A stretch of DNA of 64,000 nt from an uncultured Pseudoxanthomonas sp. (GCA_946479745.1 CAMLGZ010000003.1:124001-188000); one strand, 5' to 3'. Numbered from the stretch's first letter, positions 20,050 to 32,146 are shown. Numbers and translations: made by a program. The notes: generated from the sequence alone by a model not told the origin.

Positions 20050-20080
20050 ATGCGGTGGGCTTGGGCCCACCCCATGCCTA
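20050..20080. repeat. GTGGGC..GCCCAC palindrome
   Basis: GCGGTGGGCTTGGGCCCACCCC forms a stem like the units at 39238-39322 but without the GTAG end. It lies between the thiC riboswitch and the next gene. Confidence 0.5.
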
Positions 20081-20146
20081 GGCAACGCCCTCGCACTGCG
20101 GCGACAATCGGCTCTTCTTCCCTCTCCGGGCAACTCGCCTTCCGCT

Positions 20147-22072
20147 ATGTCCGCACCCACCCGCATCACCTGGCGCGACCGCCTGCGTTACCGCTTCGAA
20201 AACACGCTTTCCCGGGGAACCATCGCCATCATCGGCTGGCTGGCGCTGATTTCCCTGAGCATCGTGTTGTTGGCCGCGGTCGTCCTGGCGTTGTTGGGTG
20301 TCGGCGCGGATCCGGGGGATCCCGGCAGTCGGCTGGGCCTGGTCGAAGGCGGCTGGCAGAGCCTCATGCGCACCCTGGACCCGGGCACCATGTCCGGCGA
20401 CGAGGGCTGGCCACTGCGCATCATGATGCTGCTGGTGACGCTGGGCGGCATCTTCATCGTCAGCATGCTGATCGGCACCATCACTTCCGGTCTGGAGTCG
20501 CGGCTGGGCGAGTTGCGCAAGGGCCGCTCGCGCGTGGTCGAAACCAACCACACGCTGATCCTGGGCTGGTCCAGCAAGGTGTTCTCGATCATCGGCGAAC
20601 TGATCATCGCCAACGAAAACCAGAAAAACCCGCGCATCGTGATCCTGGCCGACCGCGACAAGGTGGAGATGGAAGACGATATCCGGGCCAAGTTCCCCAA
20701 CACCAGGAACACCCGCGTCATCTGCCGCAGCGGCGATCCGCTGGACATGGACGATCTGGCCGTCGTCGATCCGCATGCGGCGCGCTCCATCATCGTGCTG
20801 GCCCCCGCGACCGACAATCCCGACATCCACGTTATCAAATCGGTGCTGGCCATCACCAACAATCCGCACCGGCGCGAAAGCAGCTACCACATCGTGGCCG
20901 AAATCCGCGAACCGCATAACCTGGAAGCGGCCCATCTGGTGGGCGGCGATGAAGCCGTTTTCGTGCAGGGCTCCGATCTGATCGCCCGCGTGACCGCGCA
21001 GACCTGCCGGCAGTCCGGTCTGAGCGTGGTGTACACGGAACTGCTGGATTTCGACGGCGCAGAGATCTATTTCACCGAAGCGGCCGGACTGGGCGGCAGG
21101 ACCTATCGCGAAGCACTGTCGAGCTATGAAGACTCCGCCGTGATCGGCGTCATGCGCACCAACGGCAAGGTGCTGATAAATCCGCCGATGAGCACCATTC
21201 TGGCCCGCAACGATAAAGTCATCGCCATCAGCGAAGACGACGACACCCTGATCCAGTCGTCGTCGCCACCGCCCGTGCCGGATGCGAGCGCCATCGCGGA
21301 TAAAGAGAAATCGGAAGCCTCCCCGGAACGCACCCTGATCCTGGGCTGGAACGAAAAGACGACCGCGGTGATACGCGAGCTGGACAACTACGTGGCGCCC
21401 GGTTCCGAAATCACCGTCGTACGCCGCCCGGATACCGGCACTGGCGCCGGCGATGCCGATTGGAAGGCGCTGGCAGCGGAACTGCAGCGGCAACGCCTGC
21501 AGGTGATCGAAGGCGACATCGCCAGCCGCGCCATGCTGGAAGCCGTGCAGGTCACCCGGTACCACCACATCATCGTCATGAGCTACAGCCAGCTGCCGAT
21601 CCAGGAAGCCGATGCCCAGACCCTGATCAGCTTGCTGCATCTGCGCAACATCGCCGAGGCCAGCGGCAAATCGCTCAACATCGTCAGCGAGATGATGGAC
21701 CTGCGCAATCGCGCGCTGGCGCAGGTCGCGCGCGCCGACGATTTCATCGTCAGCGATTCGCTGGTCAGCCTGATGCTGTCGCAGCTTTCGGAAAACAAGC
21801 ACCTGGACCGCGTCTTCCGCCAGCTGTTCAGCGCCGAGGGCTCCGAGGTCTACATCCGTCCCGCCAGCGACTACGTGCTGCCCGGCCGGCCCGTGGACTT
21901 CTACACCGTGATCGAGGCCGCCGCGCGGCGCGGCGAAACCGCTATCGGCTATCGCCTGGTCGCGCACAGCAACGACCCGGGCCGTGGCTTCGGCGTCACC
22001 GTGAACCCGACCAAATCGCAGCGGGTCGGTTTCTCCGAACACGACAAGATCATCGTGCTGGCTGAAGATTGA
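20147..22072 (+). CDS. CASTOR/POLLUX-type ion channel protein with RCK/NAD-binding domains
   Basis: The 641-residue protein has two N-terminal membrane helices (about residues 26-50 and 95-117) and a large cytoplasmic part with two RCK-like Rossmann folds. The first begins near HTLILGWSSKVFSIIGEL and the second near RTLILGWNEKTTAVIREL, each with the LGW start typical of this family. Plant CASTOR and POLLUX are the best-known relatives and carry cations across nuclear membranes; bacterial members are poorly characterised. No strong ribosome binding site is visible at the ATG. It is flanked by the thiC riboswitch and, tail to tail, by ilvD. Confidence 0.85.
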   Translation: MSAPTRITWRDRLRYRFENTLSRGTIAIIGWLALISLSIVLLAAVVLALLGVGADPGDPGSRLGLVEGGWQSLMRTLDPGTMSGDEGWPLRIMMLLVTLGGIFIVSMLIGTITSGLESRLGELRKGRSRVVETNHTLILGWSSKVFSIIGELIIANENQKNPRIVILADRDKVEMEDDIRAKFPNTRNTRVICRSGDPLDMDDLAVVDPHAARSIIVLAPATDNPDIHVIKSVLAITNNPHRRESSYHIVAEIREPHNLEAAHLVGGDEAVFVQGSDLIARVTAQTCRQSGLSVVYTELLDFDGAEIYFTEAAGLGGRTYREALSSYEDSAVIGVMRTNGKVLINPPMSTILARNDKVIAISEDDDTLIQSSSPPPVPDASAIADKEKSEASPERTLILGWNEKTTAVIRELDNYVAPGSEITVVRRPDTGTGAGDADWKALAAELQRQRLQVIEGDIASRAMLEAVQVTRYHHIIVMSYSQLPIQEADAQTLISLLHLRNIAEASGKSLNIVSEMMDLRNRALAQVARADDFIVSDSLVSLMLSQLSENKHLDRVFRQLFSAEGSEVYIRPASDYVLPGRPVDFYTVIEAAARRGETAIGYRLVAHSNDPGRGFGVTVNPTKSQRVGFSEHDKIIVLAED

Positions 22073-22084
22073 GCGGCCAGCGCT

Positions 22085-22157
22085 GCGATCGTCTGCGCGT
22101 GGGCGATCTCGCGCATCGCTATCGGCAAGTCAGGGCGCGGGCCCCACACGAAGATCC
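22085..22157 (-). pseudogene. Fossil fragment of thiC (N-terminal segment)
   Basis: Translated on the minus strand this stretch reads IFVWGPRPDLPIAMREIA followed by HAQT, against [18 protein letters not shown] followed by QTQT in ThiC encoded at 17941-19818. The nucleotides align too (GCGATCTCGCGCATCGC versus GCGATTTCGCGCATCGC, and CACGAAGATC in both). Only about 24 codons remain, with no extended thiC frame on either side. I read it as a decayed duplicate. Confidence 0.7.
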
Positions 22158-22188
22158 TATGCTGGCGCGATACACCGCTCCGTTACGA

Positions 22189-24072
22189 TCAGAACACGCC
22201 CCATAGCGGAGTGTCGGAACCGGGGCGCGCCGCTTCGCCGTCCAGCATCGCCTTGTCGCGCACGGCGCCCTTGTCGGCGCTGGTGGCCAGCAACGCATAC
22301 GCCTTCAGCGCGGTGGTGACCTTGCGCGGACGCGGCGCGGCCGGCTTCCAGCCCTTGGCGTCCTGCTCGGCGCGCCGCTTGGCCAGTTCGTCTTCCGCCA
22401 CCAGCAAGTCGATGGAACGATTCGGTATATCGATGCGAATGCGGTCGCCTTCGCGCACCAGACCGATGGCGCCGCCTGCAGCCGCTTCCGGCGACGCATG
22501 TCCGATGGACAGGCCCGAAGTGCCACCGGAGAAACGTCCATCGGTCAGCAACGCGCATTGCTTGCCCAGGCCTTTCGATTTCAGATAGCTGGTCGGGTAC
22601 AGCATCTCCTGCATGCCCGGCCCGCCCTTGGGGCCTTCGTAGCGGATCACCACGATGTCGCCAGCGGTTACTTCGTTGCCCAGGATGCCTTTCACCGCGT
22701 CGTCCTGGCTTTCGAACACCTTGGCGCTGCCCTCGAAGACATGGATGGATTCGTCCACACCCGCGGTCTTCACCACGCAACCATCCACGGCCAGATTGCC
22801 GTACAGCACGGCCAGGCCGCCCTCCTGCGAATAAGCATGTTCGACGTCGCGGATGCAGCCATCGCTGCGGTCGACGTCGAGCGTCTTCCAGCGCGCCGAC
22901 TGGCTGAAAGCCACTTGCGTGGGCACGCCGCCGGGTCCGGCCTTGTAGAAGGTGTGCACCGCTTCGTCCTGGCTCTGGGTCACGTCCCATTGCGCGATGG
23001 CTTCGCCCAGGCTGCGGCTGTGCACGGTCGGCAACTGCGTGTGCAGCAGTCCGCCCCGTGCCAGCTCGCCGAGGATGGAGATGATGCCGCCGGCGCGGTG
23101 CACGTCTTCCATGTGGTACTTCTGGATGTTGGGCGCAACCTTGCACAGTTGCGGCACCTTGCGCGAAAGCCGGTCGATGTCGCGCAGATCGAAATCCACT
23201 TCGGCTTCCTGCGCTGCGGCCAGCAGATGCAGGATGGTGTTGGTGGAACCGCCCATGGCGATGTCCAAGGTCATCGCGTTCTCGAAGGCTTCGAAACTGG
23301 CGATGGAGCGCGGCAGCGCCGAAGCGTCTTCGCCGCCGTACCAGCGGTGGCACAGCTCCACGGCGACGCGGCCGGCACGCAGGAACAACTGTTCGCGGTC
23401 CGCATGCGTGGCCAGCGTGGAACCGTTGCCCGGCAGGGCCAGGCCCAGCGCTTCGGTCAGGCAGTTCATCGAGTTGGCGGTGAACATGCCCGAACACGAA
23501 CCGCAGGTCGGGCATGCGCTGCGCTCGTACTCGGCGACTTTGGCGTCCGAGGCGCTCTCGTCGGCGGCCACGACCATCGCGTCGACCAGATCCAGGCCAT
23601 GCTCGGACAACTTGGTCTTGCCGGCTTCCATCGGCCCACCGGAAACGAACACCGTGGGGATGTTCAAGCGCAGTGCGGCCATCAGCATGCCGGGGGTGAT
23701 CTTGTCGCAATTGGAGATGCACACCAGCGCATCGGCGCAATGCGCGTTGACCATGTATTCCACCGAGTCGGCGATGATCTCGCGGCTGGGCAGCGAATAC
23801 AGCATGCCGTCGTGGCCCATGGCGATGCCGTCGTCGACGGCGATCGTGTTGAATTCCTTGGCCACGCCGCCGACGCGCTCGATCTCGCGGGCGACCAGTT
23901 GTCCGAGGTCTTTCAGGTGCACATGGCCGGGCACGAACTGGGTGAAAGAGTTGGCGATGGCCACGATGGGCTTGTGGAAGTCCTCGTCCTTCATGCCGGT
24001 GGCGCGCCACAGCGCGCGTGCACCGGCCATGTTGCGGCCGTGGGTGGAGGTTCTGGAGCGGTATTCAGGCAT
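22189..24072 (-). CDS. ilvD: Dihydroxy-acid dehydratase
   Basis: The enzyme dehydrates dihydroxy-isovalerate and dihydroxy-methylvalerate to the keto acids that precede valine and isoleucine. The 627-residue sequence has the iron-sulfur cysteine motifs [12 protein letters not shown] and [16 protein letters not shown], and C-terminal [19 protein letters not shown]. The start [19 protein letters not shown] matches family N-termini. It is divergent from the ilvC leader region, so the 400-bp gap may serve both directions. All other branched-chain genes here lie on the plus strand after the attenuator. Confidence 0.96.
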   Translation of the reverse strand: MPEYRSRTSTHGRNMAGARALWRATGMKDEDFHKPIVAIANSFTQFVPGHVHLKDLGQLVAREIERVGGVAKEFNTIAVDDGIAMGHDGMLYSLPSREIIADSVEYMVNAHCADALVCISNCDKITPGMLMAALRLNIPTVFVSGGPMEAGKTKLSEHGLDLVDAMVVAADESASDAKVAEYERSACPTCGSCSGMFTANSMNCLTEALGLALPGNGSTLATHADREQLFLRAGRVAVELCHRWYGGEDASALPRSIASFEAFENAMTLDIAMGGSTNTILHLLAAAQEAEVDFDLRDIDRLSRKVPQLCKVAPNIQKYHMEDVHRAGGIISILGELARGGLLHTQLPTVHSRSLGEAIAQWDVTQSQDEAVHTFYKAGPGGVPTQVAFSQSARWKTLDVDRSDGCIRDVEHAYSQEGGLAVLYGNLAVDGCVVKTAGVDESIHVFEGSAKVFESQDDAVKGILGNEVTAGDIVVIRYEGPKGGPGMQEMLYPTSYLKSKGLGKQCALLTDGRFSGGTSGLSIGHASPEAAAGGAIGLVREGDRIRIDIPNRSIDLLVAEDELAKRRAEQDAKGWKPAAPRPRKVTTALKAYALLATSADKGAVRDKAMLDGEAARPGSDTPLWGVF

Positions 24073-24248
24073 GGGGCGACACGCGGACAGCGCTTGCTTG
24101 CAGGGGGTGTTGATTCTGCGTCGTTTTCAACGTTTCAGTTGCAACTATCGGTGTTTCAATTGCAACCATTTCTGGTGTTGTCCGCAATTGCCCGCCATGG
24201 GCGTTGGTATGCTTGACAAGTCCTATAAGCGCATGTTCCTCTACCCCT

Positions 24249-24362
24249 ATGTTGCAACGCCACACGCCCACGCAGAGTGCCCACGCCACCGCCGCAGCGG
24301 CCGCCGTGCTCGTACTCGTACTTATTACCTCGCCAACCGGTGCGGGACGAATAGGCGTGTAA
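24249..24362 (+). CDS. ilv leader peptide with Val-Leu-Val-Leu-Val-Leu-Ile regulatory codons
   Basis: The 37-residue frame reads [20 protein letters not shown] then [10 protein letters not shown] and GAGRIGV. The run of alternating Val and Leu codons followed by Ile is what an attenuator sensing charged branched-chain tRNAs would contain. It ends 22 bp before a strong terminator. No clear Shine-Dalgarno site precedes the ATG, which is the main uncertainty. Stalling at the regulatory codons would be expected to favour an antiterminator and readthrough into ilvC. Confidence 0.8.
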   Translation: MLQRHTPTQSAHATAAAAAVLVLVLITSPTGAGRIGV

Positions 24363-24384
24363 GCAGCAGCAACGCCAGATTCGC

Positions 24385-24416
24385 AAAACCCCGCACTGAG
24401 AAGTGCGGGGTTTTTT
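24385..24416 (+). terminator. Attenuator terminator of the ilv-leu operon
   Basis: AAAACCCCGCACT pairs with AGTGCGGGGTTTT in a 13-bp stem with a GAGA loop, followed by TT. It lies between the leader peptide and ilvC, so it acts as an attenuator rather than ending a gene. Confidence 0.88.
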
Positions 24417-24475
24417 GTTTTCAGGCCTTCCAGATTCTCCAGCCTTCCCTTCAACCTTCCATGGAATCCAACGCA

Positions 24476-25513
24476 ATGACCACCAGCAACCTTCCCAACA
24501 CCGGCATTTCCAATACACGCATCGCCATCGTCGGCTACGGCAGCCAGGGCCGCGCGCACGCGCTGAATCTGCGCGAATCCGGATTCGACGTCACCGTCGG
24601 CCTGCGCCCGGGCGGCCCGACCGAAGCCAAGGCCAAGGCCGACGGTTTTGTGGTCAAGACGCCGGCCGAAGCGGTGAAGGATGCCGATCTGGTCGCCGTG
24701 CTGACCCCGGACATGGTCCAGCGCAAGCTCTATGACGAAGTGTTGAAGGACAACATCAAGCCGGGCGCCTGCCTGCTGTTCGCGCACGGTCTGAACGTGC
24801 ATTTCGACCTGATCAAGCCGCGCGAGGACATCGACGTGGTACTGGTCGCGCCCAAGGGCCCCGGCGCGCTGGTGCGCCGCGAGTACGAGATCGGCCGCGG
24901 CGTTCCCTGCATCTACGCCGTGTACCAGGACAAGAGCGGCAACGCCGAGGCGCTGGCGCTGGCGTACGCCGCCGGCCTGGGCGGCGCGCGCGCCAATATC
25001 ATCAAGACCACCTTCAAGGAAGAGACCGAGACCGACCTGTTCGGCGAGCAGGCCGTGCTGTGCGGCGGCGCGTCGTCGCTGGTGCAGGCCGGTTTCGAAA
25101 CCCTGGTGGAAGCCGGCTACCAGCCGGAAATCGCCTATTACGAAGTGCTGCACGAACTGAAGCTGATCGTGGACCTGTTCTACGAAGGCGGCATCACCCG
25201 CATGCTGGAATTCATTTCCGAGACCGCGCAGTACGGCGACTACGTCAGCGGCCCGCGCGTGATCGACGCCGACACCAAGAAGCGCATGAAGGACATCCTG
25301 ACCGACATCCAGGACGGTACCTTCACCAGGAACTGGATCGCCGAATACGAAGCCGGCCTGCCGAACTACAACAAGTTCAAGAAGGCCGACATGGAGCACC
25401 CGATCGAAGTGGTGGGCAAGCAGCTGCGCGCCAAGATGGTGTGGCTGTCGGCCAACGCTTCGCAGCCCGACGCCGACGACGCCACCACAACAGCGAAGGC
25501 CGCCGCCGCATGA
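24476..25513 (+). CDS. ilvC: Ketol-acid reductoisomerase
   Basis: The enzyme isomerises and reduces acetolactate or acetohydroxybutyrate with NADPH. The 345-residue class I protein has the Rossmann motif [12 protein letters not shown] (residues 19-30) and the catalytic Mg-binding stretch [12 protein letters not shown], then the helical domain ([13 protein letters not shown]). The ATG at 24476 follows GGAATCC; an in-frame ATG at 24461 would add MESNA and cannot be excluded. Its TGA overlaps the ilvG ATG as ATGA. Expression is controlled by the upstream attenuator. Confidence 0.95.
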   Translation: MTTSNLPNTGISNTRIAIVGYGSQGRAHALNLRESGFDVTVGLRPGGPTEAKAKADGFVVKTPAEAVKDADLVAVLTPDMVQRKLYDEVLKDNIKPGACLLFAHGLNVHFDLIKPREDIDVVLVAPKGPGALVRREYEIGRGVPCIYAVYQDKSGNAEALALAYAAGLGGARANIIKTTFKEETETDLFGEQAVLCGGASSLVQAGFETLVEAGYQPEIAYYEVLHELKLIVDLFYEGGITRMLEFISETAQYGDYVSGPRVIDADTKKRMKDILTDIQDGTFTRNWIAEYEAGLPNYNKFKKADMEHPIEVVGKQLRAKMVWLSANASQPDADDATTTAKAAAA

Positions 25514-27276
25514 ACGCAACCGCCGCCGCTGCCCCACGCAATGGCGCCCGCTGGCTGACCCAGGCGCTGGAGGCCGAAGGCGTGGAAACGCTGTTCGGCT
25601 ATCCCGGCGGCACCATCATGCCGTTCTACGACGCGCTGGTGGATTCGAAACTGAAACACATCCTGGTGCGCCATGAACAAGGCGCGGCGCTGGCGGCGAA
25701 CGGTTATGCGCGCGCCAGCGGACGCGTCGGCGTGTGCGTCGCGACTTCCGGTCCCGGCGCTTCCAATCTGGTCACCGGGATTGCAGATGCGATGCTGGAT
25801 TCGGTGCCGATGGTGTGCCTGACCGGACAGGTCGCCACCCATCTGATGGGCACCGACGCGTTCCAGGAACTGGACGTGTTCGGCCTGACCCTGCCCATCG
25901 TCAAGCACAGCTACATCGTGCGCCGCGTGGAAGACCTGCCGGAAATCGTGCGCGAAGCCTTCCGCATCGCGCGTGAGGGCCGCCCGGGTCCGGTGCTGAT
26001 CGACTTGCCGAAAGACGTGCAGGTCGCCGATGCCTCGCATCTGCCCGATCACGTGCCGGCCGAAGTGGAAGCGCCGCCCGCGCCTGCCGATGCGGCCCTG
26101 GCCGAAGCATTGGCGGCTATCGCCGGTGCGGAGAAGCCTGTCATCTACGGCGGCGGCGGCATCGGCCTGGCCGGTGCGGTGGAAGTATTCCGCGAGTTCG
26201 TCGAAGCCACCCGGATTCCCACCGTGCTGACCCTGCGCGGTCTGGGCGCGCTGCCCGGCGGCCATCCCCACTACCTGGGCATGCTGGGCATGCACGGCAC
26301 CCGCGCGGCGAACATGGCCGTGCAGGAATCGGATCTGCTGATCGTTGTCGGCGCGCGCTTCGACGACCGCGCCACCGGCAAGCTGGCCGAATTCGCTCCG
26401 TTCGCACGCGTCATCCACCTGGATGCCGATGCCTACGAAATCTCCAAGCTGCGCACCGCCAACATTGCCGTGCCGGGCGATGTCGCTGCCGGACTGCGTG
26501 CGCTGGTCGGCGCGCGCAGCACCTGCGACGACTGGCGCAAGCGCTGCCGCATGCTGGGCGAAAAGCACGGCTTCCGCTACGACGCGCCTGGCACCGACAT
26601 CTACGCACCCGCCTTGCTGAAGCGCATGACCGAACTGGCGCCGGACGATGCCATCGTCGCCTGCGATGTCGGCCAGCACCAGATGTGGGTGGCGCAGCAC
26701 TGCAAGTTCAACCATCCGCGCAATCATCTGACCAGCGGCGCGCTGGGCACCATGGGCTTCGGCCTGCCGGCGGCGATGGGCGCGCAGTTCGCCTGCCCCG
26801 ACCGCACCGTGCTGCTGGTCAGCGGCGATGGCAGTTTCATGATGAACGTGCAGGAACTGGTGACCATCGCCCGCTGCCAGCTGCCGGTGAAGATCGTGCT
26901 GCTGGACAACAGTTCGCTGGGCATGGTGCGGCAGTGGCAGGAACTGTTCTTCGCCAAGCGCTACAGCGAGATCGACCTGTCCGACAATCCGGATTTCGCG
27001 GCCCTGGCCGAAGTGTTCGGCATTCCCGCCAAGCGCATCGACCGCCGCGACCAGGTGGAAGACGCGTTGGCCGATCTGCTGGCGCAACCGGGCCCCGCGC
27101 TGCTGCACGTGGCCATCGACGTCAAGGCCAACGTGTGGCCGCTGGTGCCGCCCAACACCGCCAACAGCACCATGCTGGACAGCAATCCAGCCGACCAGGG
27201 CGCGTCCGACCAGAGCAGCACCGAACCCAATGCAACAGAGCCGCGAACGGAGTCCTCGCATGCGCTACCGGCTTGA
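25510..27276 (+). CDS. ilvG: Acetolactate synthase large subunit
   Basis: This TPP enzyme condenses two pyruvates, or pyruvate and 2-oxobutyrate. The 588-residue protein has the activating glutamate in RHEQGAAL, the central FAD-binding domain, and the TPP/Mg motif GDGSFMMN ending in [11 protein letters not shown]. The start overlaps the ilvC stop by four bases, indicating translational coupling. A roughly 30-residue Asn/Ser-rich tail ([16 protein letters not shown]...) extends past the family core and overlaps the start of ilvM. Confidence 0.96.
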   Translation: MNATAAAAPRNGARWLTQALEAEGVETLFGYPGGTIMPFYDALVDSKLKHILVRHEQGAALAANGYARASGRVGVCVATSGPGASNLVTGIADAMLDSVPMVCLTGQVATHLMGTDAFQELDVFGLTLPIVKHSYIVRRVEDLPEIVREAFRIAREGRPGPVLIDLPKDVQVADASHLPDHVPAEVEAPPAPADAALAEALAAIAGAEKPVIYGGGGIGLAGAVEVFREFVEATRIPTVLTLRGLGALPGGHPHYLGMLGMHGTRAANMAVQESDLLIVVGARFDDRATGKLAEFAPFARVIHLDADAYEISKLRTANIAVPGDVAAGLRALVGARSTCDDWRKRCRMLGEKHGFRYDAPGTDIYAPALLKRMTELAPDDAIVACDVGQHQMWVAQHCKFNHPRNHLTSGALGTMGFGLPAAMGAQFACPDRTVLLVSGDGSFMMNVQELVTIARCQLPVKIVLLDNSSLGMVRQWQELFFAKRYSEIDLSDNPDFAALAEVFGIPAKRIDRRDQVEDALADLLAQPGPALLHVAIDVKANVWPLVPPNTANSTMLDSNPADQGASDQSSTEPNATEPRTESSHALPA

Positions 27277-27505
27277 CCTGGTGCTGAAGCCCGCCGAAGG
27301 CGCGCTGACGCGCGTGATCGGCATGGCCGAACGCCGTGGTTTCACCCCGCAGTCCATCAATGGCGAACCGGCGAGCGAAGACGGCCGCTGGCGCCTGCAA
27401 CTGGTGGTCGACGGACAGCGTCCGGCCGAAACCCTGCGCCTGCAGATGCTGAAGGTTTACGACTGCGTGTCGGTGGAGATCACGCTGGTGGAGGGCTTGT
27501 CGTGA
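27260..27505 (+). CDS. ilvM: Acetolactate synthase small regulatory subunit, ACT domain
   Basis: The 81-residue protein is a single ACT domain ([20 protein letters not shown] ... CVSVEITLVEGLS) like E. coli IlvM, and should bind and regulate the IlvG catalytic subunit. The ATG at 27260 follows GGAG and overlaps the end of ilvG by 17 bases. The stop is five bases before a 121-bp repeat element. Confidence 0.9.
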   Translation: MRYRLDLVLKPAEGALTRVIGMAERRGFTPQSINGEPASEDGRWRLQLVVDGQRPAETLRLQMLKVYDCVSVEITLVEGLS

Positions 27506-27510
27506 ACGTC

Positions 27511-27631
27511 AAGAGCAAATCCCCCCTGCCCCCCTTTTTCAAAGGGGGAGTGCGTCGGCACTTCCGAAACAATGCGGTGACGGGAACCGCCTCCCCCTTT
27601 GAAAAAGGGGGATTGAGGGGGATTTGCTCTT
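27511..27631. repeat. 121-bp inverted-repeat element, AAGAGCAAATCCCCC family
   Basis: The element begins AAGAGCAAATCCCCCCTGCC and ends with the inverse GGGGGATTTGCTCTT. Each end contains a CCCCCTTTTTCAAAGGGGG-type hairpin and about 40 bp of unrelated sequence separates them. It is non-coding, without a transposase, and lies in the ilvM-ilvA gap. Related pairs occur at 30451-30539 and 43246-43330. Confidence 0.88.
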
Positions 27632-27712
27632 CAGCTTCTGCCCTGGGCTGCATGGACAAAGCCGCACGGAGGCGTCTTCTTCCAGCGTCGTCCGCACGCC
27701 TTTCGCATTTCC

Positions 27713-28860
27713 ATGCCTGATACACGCGCCAGCGCCAGCAACGAACCTGCCGTAAGCGAGCCTGAGGTAAGCGACGTAATCGTCACCGTGGCCGACGTAT
27801 TGGCGGCGCAGGCGCGCCTGCGGCGTTATCTGCCGCCCACGCCGATGCACCATGCCGAACGCTTCGGCGTGATGCTGAAGCTGGAGAATCTGCAGCGCAC
27901 CGGTTCGTACAAGGTACGCGGCGCGTTGAACGCCTTGCTGGCCGCACGCGAACGCGGCGATACGCGGCCGGTGATCGCCGCCTCCGCCGGCAACCATGCG
28001 CAGGGACTGGCCTGGGCCGCCTACCGGCTGGGCGTGCAGGCGATCACGGTGATGCCGCACGGCGCGCCGGCCAACAAGATCGCCGGCGTGGCGCACTGGG
28101 GTGCGACCGTGCGCCAGCATGGCGACAGCTACGACGAAGCTTATGCCTTCGCACGCGAACTGGCCGCCCAGAACGATTACCGCTTCCTGTCCGCATTCGA
28201 CGATCCGGACGTGATCGCCGGCCAGGGCACGGTCGGCATCGAGATCGCGCCGCACGCGCCGGACGTGGTCATCGTGCCCATCGGTGGCGGCGGCCTGGCT
28301 TCCGGCGTGGCGCTGGCGCTGAAATCGCAGGGTGTGCGCGTGGTCGGGGCGCAGGTGGAGGGCGTGGATTCAATGGCGCGCGCGTTGAAGGGCGACACCC
28401 GCGCCATCGCTCCGGTCGCCAGCCTGGCCGACGGCGTGCGCGTGAAAGTCCCCGGCTTCCTGACCCGCCGCTTGTGCGCCAGCCTGCTGGACGACGTGGT
28501 GATCGTGCGCGAGGCCGAACTGCGCGAAACCCTGGTCCGGCTGGCCCTGGAAGAGAACATCATCGCCGAGGGCGCCGGTGCGCTGGCGCTGGCCGCTGGC
28601 CGCCGCGTCTCCGGTAAGCGAAAATGCGCGGTGGTTTCCGGCGGCAACATCGATGCCACGGTGCTGGCTGGCCTGCTTTCCGATGTGCGCCCGCGTGCGC
28701 CGCGCAAGCCGCGCCGGCGCACGCAGGAACTGCATCCGGTCGAACCCGTGCGTTCCGGCGCCGGGTTCGTTCCTCCCAATCCCCCCATTCCCCTGTCCAA
28801 CCCCATTACCGTCGATGCGCCCGTTGCGCGTCACGCCGTTACCGAAGAGGAGTACACCTG

Positions 28861-28864
<4 letters not shown>
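27713..28864 (+). CDS. ilvA: Threonine ammonia-lyase, short form without ACT domains
   Basis: The enzyme deaminates threonine to 2-oxobutyrate for isoleucine. Lys67 in GSYKVRGA is the PLP lysine; [11 protein letters not shown] and [10 protein letters not shown] bind PLP phosphate. The 383-residue protein has the catalytic domain only; biosynthetic E. coli IlvA is about 514 residues with two ACT-like regulatory domains. After the catalytic core, about 55 residues rich in Pro, Arg and Val form an unusual tail, so this is neither a plain TdcB nor a full IlvA. The stop overlaps the leuA GTG. Feedback control by isoleucine is doubtful. Confidence 0.9.
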
Positions 28865-30423
<1,559 letters not shown>

Positions 30424-30450
30424 TGGTCGACATCCTTTTCGCGTTTGCTA

Positions 30451-30539
30451 CTCCCCCCTTTGAAAAAGAGGGGCAGGGGGGATTTGCTCTTGGCGCCAAG
30501 AGCAAATCCCCCTCAATCCCCCTTTTCCAAAGGGGGAGG
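30451..30539. repeat. Inverted pair of AAGAGCAAATCCCCC repeats between leuA and leuC
   Basis: Two units meet at a palindromic centre (TTTGCTCTTGGCGCCAAGAGCAAA), each extending outward into CCCCTCAATCCCCCTTTT-type sequence with an internal CCCCC/GGGGG hairpin. The arrangement is the opposite of the element at 27511-27631, where the conserved ends face outward. Confidence 0.88.
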
Positions 30540-30577
30540 CCTACTCCCGCAATCTTCTGTTCGACCGGACCCATCGC

Positions 30578-31996
30578 ATGAGCTCCACCCCCCGCACCCT
30601 CTTCGACAAACTCTGGGACGCGCACGTCGTAGTCCCCGAAACCGACGCCGCGCCTGCGGTGCTGTACATCGACCTGCACCTGATCCATGAAGTCACCTCG
30701 CCGCAGGCCTTCACCGAATTGCGTGCGCGCGGTATAGCGCCAAGGCGGCCGGACCGGACCAAGGCGACCATGGACCATTCCACGCCGACCACGCCGGCCG
30801 ATGCGGATGGTAAATTCCACTACTTCACCCAGGCCTCGGAAACCCAGGTCGACACGCTGGCCAGCAACTGCGCCGAGTACGGCATCGAACTGTTCGACAT
30901 GCAGTCTGCCGAACGCGGCATCGTCCACGTGATCGCGCCGGAACTGGGCTTGACCCAGCCCGGCATGACCATCGTCTGCGGCGACAGCCACACTTCCACC
31001 CACGGCGCGTTCGGTTCGCTGGCCTTCGGCATCGGCACCAGCGAAGTCGGCCACGTATTGGCCACGCAATGCCTGCTGCAGCGCAAAGCCAAAACCATGG
31101 CGATCACCGTCGAAGGTCCGCTGGCGCCGGGCGTCGGCGCCAAGGACGTGATCCTGCACATCATCGGCGTGATCGGCGTCAACGGCGGCACCGGCCACGT
31201 GCTTGAATACCGTGGCTCCACCATCCGCGCGATGGACATGGAGCAGCGCATGACCCTGTGCAACATGTCCATCGAAGCCGGCGCGCGCGCCGGCATGGTT
31301 GCGCCGGACGAGGTCACCTACGCGTGGATGGCGAACACGCCGCGCGCACCGCAAGGCGCGGCGTTCGAGGAAGCCAAAGCGCGCTGGTCGCAATTCAGCA
31401 GCGACGAAGGCGCACGCTACGACCAGGAAGTGAGCATCGATGCGCGCGACATCCGCCCTACCCTGACCTGGGGCACGCATCCGGGCACGGCCATCGCAGT
31501 GGATCGGCCGATCCCATCCGCCAAGGACGCCGCCGCGCAGAAATCACTGGATTACATGCATTTCGATTCCGGCCATTCGCTGCAAGGCACACCGGTTGAC
31601 GTGGTCTTCGTCGGCTCCTGCACCAACGGCCGGCTCAGCGACATGCGTGAAGTAGCCGCCGTACTGCGCGACCATCGCGTCGATCCGCGTGTGCGCATGC
31701 TGGTGGTGCCCGGTTCGGAACTGGTCAAGCGCCAGGCCGAAGCCGAAGGCATCGACAAGATCGTGCGCTCCGCCGGCGCCGAATGGCGCGAGCCAGGCTG
31801 TTCGATGTGCATCGCCATGAACGGCGATCTGGTCGCGCCGGGACAATTGGCGGTCAGTACCAGCAATCGCAATTTCGAAGGCCGCCAGGGTCCGGGTTCG
31901 CGCACGCTGTTGGCCTCGCCGATGACCGCGGCGTGGGCGGCGGTGAACGGGAAGGTGTCCGACCCGCGGGAGTTGTTCGCCAAGGAGGTGGCGTGA
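30578..31996 (+). CDS. leuC: 3-isopropylmalate dehydratase large subunit
   Basis: With LeuD it isomerises 2- to 3-isopropylmalate through an aconitase-type 4Fe-4S centre. The 472-residue protein contains [12 protein letters not shown], the cysteine motifs [10 protein letters not shown] and [11 protein letters not shown], and a normal end. The ATG at 30578 gives the standard [16 protein letters not shown] start. It follows leuA after a repeat pair and precedes leuD after another. Confidence 0.95.
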   Translation: MSSTPRTLFDKLWDAHVVVPETDAAPAVLYIDLHLIHEVTSPQAFTELRARGIAPRRPDRTKATMDHSTPTTPADADGKFHYFTQASETQVDTLASNCAEYGIELFDMQSAERGIVHVIAPELGLTQPGMTIVCGDSHTSTHGAFGSLAFGIGTSEVGHVLATQCLLQRKAKTMAITVEGPLAPGVGAKDVILHIIGVIGVNGGTGHVLEYRGSTIRAMDMEQRMTLCNMSIEAGARAGMVAPDEVTYAWMANTPRAPQGAAFEEAKARWSQFSSDEGARYDQEVSIDARDIRPTLTWGTHPGTAIAVDRPIPSAKDAAAQKSLDYMHFDSGHSLQGTPVDVVFVGSCTNGRLSDMREVAAVLRDHRVDPRVRMLVVPGSELVKRQAEAEGIDKIVRSAGAEWREPGCSMCIAMNGDLVAPGQLAVSTSNRNFEGRQGPGSRTLLASPMTAAWAAVNGKVSDPRELFAKEVA

Positions 31997-32010
31997 TGAA
32001 CGCTTTTGAT

Positions 32011-32146
32011 TCCCTTCTCCCACCGGGAGAAGGTGGCGCGAAGCGACGGATGAGGGAATGGCAGTCACTCGCCAACCAACTCCATTACAAGCGGAAAATC
32101 CATTCCCTCATCCGCCCTTCGGGCACCTTCTCCCGGTGGGAGAAGG
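32011..32146. repeat. Inverted pair of CCTTCTCCC...GGGAGAAGG repeats between leuC and leuD
   Basis: Copies at 32014-32058 and 32104-32146 face each other; each has a GGGAGAAGG/CCTTCTCCC hairpin, a CGAAGCG or GCCCTTCGGGC loop and a TGAGGGAATG end. A related copy lies at 33891-33938. The pair fills most of the leuC-leuD gap. Confidence 0.85.

Larger units (their letters stand above)
24073..24475. other. Leader region of the ilv-leu operon
   Basis: This 400-bp gap between divergent ilvD and ilvC contains a leader peptide (24249-24362) and a terminator (24385-24416), the parts of a classical amino-acid attenuator. A TTGACA at 24213-24218 is a candidate -35 element, but I see no convincing -10 at 17 bp. 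TTGCAAC/GTTGCAA-like segments near 24135-24170 could be operator sites for ilvD or ilvC. Confidence 0.7.

Noticed and set aside
22157..22188. A continuing thiC frame beyond the fossil segment
   Set aside because: No further ThiC-like residues can be read on either side of the 24 matching codons.
27511..27631. CRISPR-like array
   Set aside because: There are only two inverted copies with one spacer; the structure is an inverted-repeat element, not direct repeats with regular spacers. No CRISPR array was seen elsewhere in the window.
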